Of a stretch of 35,942 bases of DNA, positions 33,664 to 35,942 are shown piece after piece. Source of the stretch: Candidatus Aminicenantota bacterium (GTDB lineage: Bacteria; Acidobacteriota; Aminicenantia; Aminicenantales; Aminicenantaceae); assembly GCA_003648765.1 (NCBI GenBank), contig QMPV01000010.1:1-35942 (forward strand), in the 5' to 3' direction. A program made the translations under genes and the position numbers. Positions within the stretch are counted from its first letter, which is position 1; every line of letters begins with the position of its first letter. The notes beneath the pieces are model-generated. The model saw only the letters and a program-made list of their open reading frames with translations, did no database searches and was not told the origin of the DNA.

Positions 33664-35013
33664 CTACTTTTTGCCTTTTTGAGATAAAGCCCTCCGCTTT
33701 TTGGGCTCTTTTTTCAAATAAAGCCGGACAGGCGTTCCCTTAAAATTAAAATGCTCGGCTAATTTATGGAGAAAAAACTTCTCGTAAGAAGGGGCTAAAG
33801 AAAGAGATGATGGAGTAAAGACCAAGAAAGAAGGAGGTAATATGCCCACCTGGGTTATATACCGCAGTTTTATCTTCCTTTTTTTGCGGGAAAGGGGAGG
33901 ATAAGCAGCGGTAAATTGCTGCATAAACTTATTTAATTGGGAAGTAGCAATTTTTCTCAATCCTTGTTGATAAACTTCCTCCGCCAGATCTAAGATTTTG
34001 ACCACCCGTTTGCCTGTCCGAGCCGAAACAAAAATTATAGGAGCATAAGCCACAAAATCTAGTTTCTCTCGAATCATCTTTTCTAGAGGAATTGTGGATT
34101 TTACCTCCTGGGCCAACAAGTCCCATTTATTAACAGCAATAATCAACGGCTTGCCACTCTCATGAGCCAGGTGAGCAATAGCCGCATCCTGTCGGGTGGG
34201 AAACTCTGTAGCATCGAGAACTAGACAAACCACATCTGCTTTTTGGATTGTTTTCTGAGCCCAAATGATCCCCGCTTTTTCCCGGCCGTCTTTGGTTCGA
34301 CTTAATTTACGAATACCGGCTGTATCTACCAGGGTATACAATTTCCGATAACGACGAATCAAAGTATCGGTAGGATCTCGGGTAGTTCCAGGTATCTCAC
34401 TCACGATTAACCGTTCTTCGCCCGCTAGCCGATTAACTAATGATGATTTACCCACATTTATCCGCCCAACTAAGGCAATCCGGAGGGAGCTGGTGGAAAC
34501 AACTTTTTGCCCGCCTGGAGGCAGAAGGGAGAGGATTCTCTCCTCCAATTGATCTAAATTTCTCTTGTGTTCGGCTGATAAAGGTAAAACATCTCCCCAG
34601 CGGAACAAATCACCCCAAAGTTTTTTTTCCTCTTGGGGTGAATCAACTTTGTTAGCCACCACAATCATGGGTTTATTCAATTTTTTTAGTTGAGAATATA
34701 ATTCTTCTTCTCCGGGAATGATTCCCCTTTTGGCGTCCACCATAAAGATTATCAAATCAGCATCCTGAGAAGCCTCCCAGGCTTTTTGTTTAACCAGCGC
34801 CGCCAGAGGATCAGTCGTGGCTTCAAAAAATCCCCCTGTATCAACTAGAATGAATTGTCGTCCTCCTAAAAAGCAAGGTGCCGAAACTGTATCCCTAGTC
34901 ATACCAGGAAGATGGTGAACTAAAGCTTTTTTCTGATTAATTAATCGATTAAAAAGGGTAGACTTACCTACATTGGGATAGCCGACAACTACTACTTTAA
35001 TTAACCGACCCAA
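33664..35013 (-). CDS. der: Ribosome-assembly GTPase Der (EngA)
   Basis: This 449-residue protein has two tandem GTPase domains, the hallmark of Der, which assists 50S assembly. The first has VGYPNVGKST (10-19), DTGG and NKVD. The second has VGRINVGKSS (182-191), DTAGIRKLSRTKDG and NKWD. A KH-like C-terminal domain ends in RLYLKKEPKKRRALSQKGKK. The start is TTG at 35013 with AGGTGA seven bases upstream; no ATG fits. It follows the GerMN gene by 52 bp. Confidence 0.97.
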   Translation of the reverse strand: MGRLIKVVVVGYPNVGKSTLFNRLINQKKALVHHLPGMTRDTVSAPCFLGGRQFILVDTGGFFEATTDPLAALVKQKAWEASQDADLIIFMVDAKRGIIPGEEELYSQLKKLNKPMIVVANKVDSPQEEKKLWGDLFRWGDVLPLSAEHKRNLDQLEERILSLLPPGGQKVVSTSSLRIALVGRINVGKSSLVNRLAGEERLIVSEIPGTTRDPTDTLIRRYRKLYTLVDTAGIRKLSRTKDGREKAGIIWAQKTIQKADVVCLVLDATEFPTRQDAAIAHLAHESGKPLIIAVNKWDLLAQEVKSTIPLEKMIREKLDFVAYAPIIFVSARTGKRVVKILDLAEEVYQQGLRKIATSQLNKFMQQFTAAYPPLSRKKRKIKLRYITQVGILPPSFLVFTPSSLSLAPSYEKFFLHKLAEHFNFKGTPVRLYLKKEPKKRRALSQKGKK

Positions 35014-35065
35014 AACAAATCACCTCTTTCTGGAAGATAAACTTTTCTTACACCCCAACAAGACT

Positions 35066-35650
35066 TTAATTCTTGGTGGCAATTAAGTCTGACATAGGCA
35101 GAAAAGGTCGACTTAAATCCACATGGCCACTGAGTGTCTCTCTTTCTCTACCCTCCACCAACAAAAATACCTTTTTTATTTCCTTAAAATTGTAGGTAAG
35201 AGTATTAACAATGGAATAAATGGCTAACATTTCCGAAGTGGCTCCATAAGGTTGAGCTTCACTGATCTCCCGAGAAAAATCCACATAAGCAATTCCCTCT
35301 TCAGAAATAAATAACTCCCGCAATTGAACTTGAGAAGGAAAAGGACTGATTAATCCCTCTTGAGAGCCTTGGAGGAGTTCATTGATAGCCCTTCGGGCCG
35401 CTTCAACCACCGAAGAAGTGGCCGGAATTTCTCTTTCTTCAGCGTGAAGAAGGGCATCATCTTCACTCAAAAAGAATAGAGTAATTTTCTGGGTTGGCCA
35501 CTCGGTTGACAGCTGAGTTGATTCTTCAGGAGAAATCCCCGGCTCTTCTTTTTTTATCTTTTCGCCTTCTCCCGCAGTAAAAAAGAGAATTGTCAAAACT
35601 ATCAGCACTAGAGCTAACAAACCGAGAAGATAGAGCTGCTTTTCTTTCAT
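35066..35650 (-). CDS. GerMN-domain membrane-anchored protein
   Basis: This 194-residue protein has one N-terminal membrane segment (LYLLGLLALVLIVLTILFF, about 6-24), a charged linker and a GerMN domain. The domain contains KITLFFLSEDDALLHAEER, AINELLQGSQEGLISPFPS, GIAYVDFSREI, MLAIYSIVNTLTYNFKEIKKVFLLVEGRE and TLSGHVDLSRPF. GerMN domains occur in spore-germination and cell-wall proteins; here the linkage to an amidase supports a peptidoglycan role. There is no sign of sporulation genes. It starts 21 bp after the amidase stop. Confidence 0.88.
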   Translation of the reverse strand: MKEKQLYLLGLLALVLIVLTILFFTAGEGEKIKKEEPGISPEESTQLSTEWPTQKITLFFLSEDDALLHAEEREIPATSSVVEAARRAINELLQGSQEGLISPFPSQVQLRELFISEEGIAYVDFSREISEAQPYGATSEMLAIYSIVNTLTYNFKEIKKVFLLVEGRERETLSGHVDLSRPFLPMSDLIATKN

Positions 35651-35671
35651 TACCTTATTCTCTTATTTTCA

Positions 35672-35942
35672 TCACCGGTTGGCTTGGGGAGAAAAAGCTC
35701 TCAAAAAATCCTGTATGCCTCGATAAATGGCTTCAGCCACCTTGGTCTGAAATTCTTCAGTGAGTAATTTTCTCTCTTCTTCTTCGTTGGAAATAAAAGC
35801 TACTTCTACCAGCACCGCAGGACAGGCCACTCCGGTGAGGACTTTAAAAGGAGCTTGCTTAATGCCTCGATTCGCTGTATTAAGGAGAGTATTAAGTTCT
35901 TGCTGAATTCGTTCGGCCAACAGACTACTTTGTTTAAGATAA
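35672..35942 (-). CDS. N-acetylmuramoyl-L-alanine amidase, C-terminal part (5' end outside window)
   Basis: The frame is open to the window edge, so only about 90 C-terminal residues are seen (YLKQSSLLAERIQQELNTLL onward). They match the end of the Amidase_3 (AmiC/CwlM type) zinc hydrolase domain: GIKQAPFKVLTGVACPAVLVEVAFISNEEEE, where the Glu in LVEVAFISN is the conserved metal/catalytic residue, then AIYRGIQDFL. The enzyme cleaves the amide bond between MurNAc and the stem peptide. The GerMN gene follows in the same direction. Confidence 0.88.
   Translation of the reverse strand, partial: YLKQSSLLAERIQQELNTLLNTANRGIKQAPFKVLTGVACPAVLVEVAFISNEEEERKLLTEEFQTKVAEAIYRGIQDFLRAFSPQANR

Overview
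The window is a moderately AT-rich bacterial chromosomal segment from an organism with a Gram-negative envelope (RND/MFP/TolC efflux operon, LolA-like carrier, DUF374-type acyltransferase, many signal-peptide TPR proteins). At least three GWxTD-domain proteins in 6 kb, together with secreted TPR and carboxypeptidase-regulatory-domain proteins, point to the Acidobacteriota/Aminicenantes ('Candidatus Aminicenantes') neighbourhood. This is an inference from gene content, not from a marker-gene tree. Translation uses the standard code with frequent TTG/GTG starts. No phage, insertion sequence, toxin-antitoxin pair or CRISPR array is visible.

Layout. 1-6121: an envelope island with the 3' end of a GWxTD protein (+), then on the minus strand a carboxypeptidase-regulatory/TPR protein, a TPR protein and two translationally coupled GWxTD proteins. 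6122-6806: a gene-free stretch with an inverted-repeat pair that looks like a decayed REP/MITE-like element. 6807-8303: a B12-binding radical SAM protein just downstream of tRNA-Leu(CAG) and its promoter. 8536-9785: a bacterial homologue of archaeal/eukaryotic release factor 1 (baeRF type) with GGW where GGQ is expected. 9796-16144: a tetR-tolC-MFP-RND efflux operon (minus) whose promoter is followed by three dyads spaced exactly 21 bp apart, a likely triple TetR operator. 16510-18426: an AhpD/CMD-like protein, then xerD coupled to a glyoxalase-II-like hydrolase. 18522-25072: methyltransferase, DASS transporter, degenerate JAB/MPN protein, AMMECR1 protein, TatT-like TPR protein, DUF374 acyltransferase and sodium:solute symporter. 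25112-27846: LolA-like protein, then an ECF sigma / anti-sigma / bactofilin-like membrane protein operon. 27858-31623: the conserved rplM-rpsI-rpsB-tsf-pyrH-frr operon. 31666-35942: rhomboid protease, TPR lipoprotein, der, GerMN protein and the 3' part of an N-acetylmuramoyl-L-alanine amidase.

Working together. The window mixes core translation and division functions (r-proteins, EF-Ts, UMP kinase, RRF, Der, XerD) with envelope functions (efflux, lipoprotein transport, amidase, acyltransferase, rhomboid). The most unusual global signal is regulatory. Between 18.4 and 25.1 kb, six genes have a good -10 box only 7-9 nt upstream of the start codon, so their mRNAs should be leaderless. Two of these occur as back-to-back divergent pairs. 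By contrast, the efflux, ribosomal and TPR operons have ordinary leaders and Shine-Dalgarno sites. Other points worth a second look are the GGW release-factor homologue, the triple TetR operator, the JAB/MPN pseudoenzyme beside AMMECR1, the GWxTD island, and a 25-bp tandem duplication that repeats the last codons of tsf.
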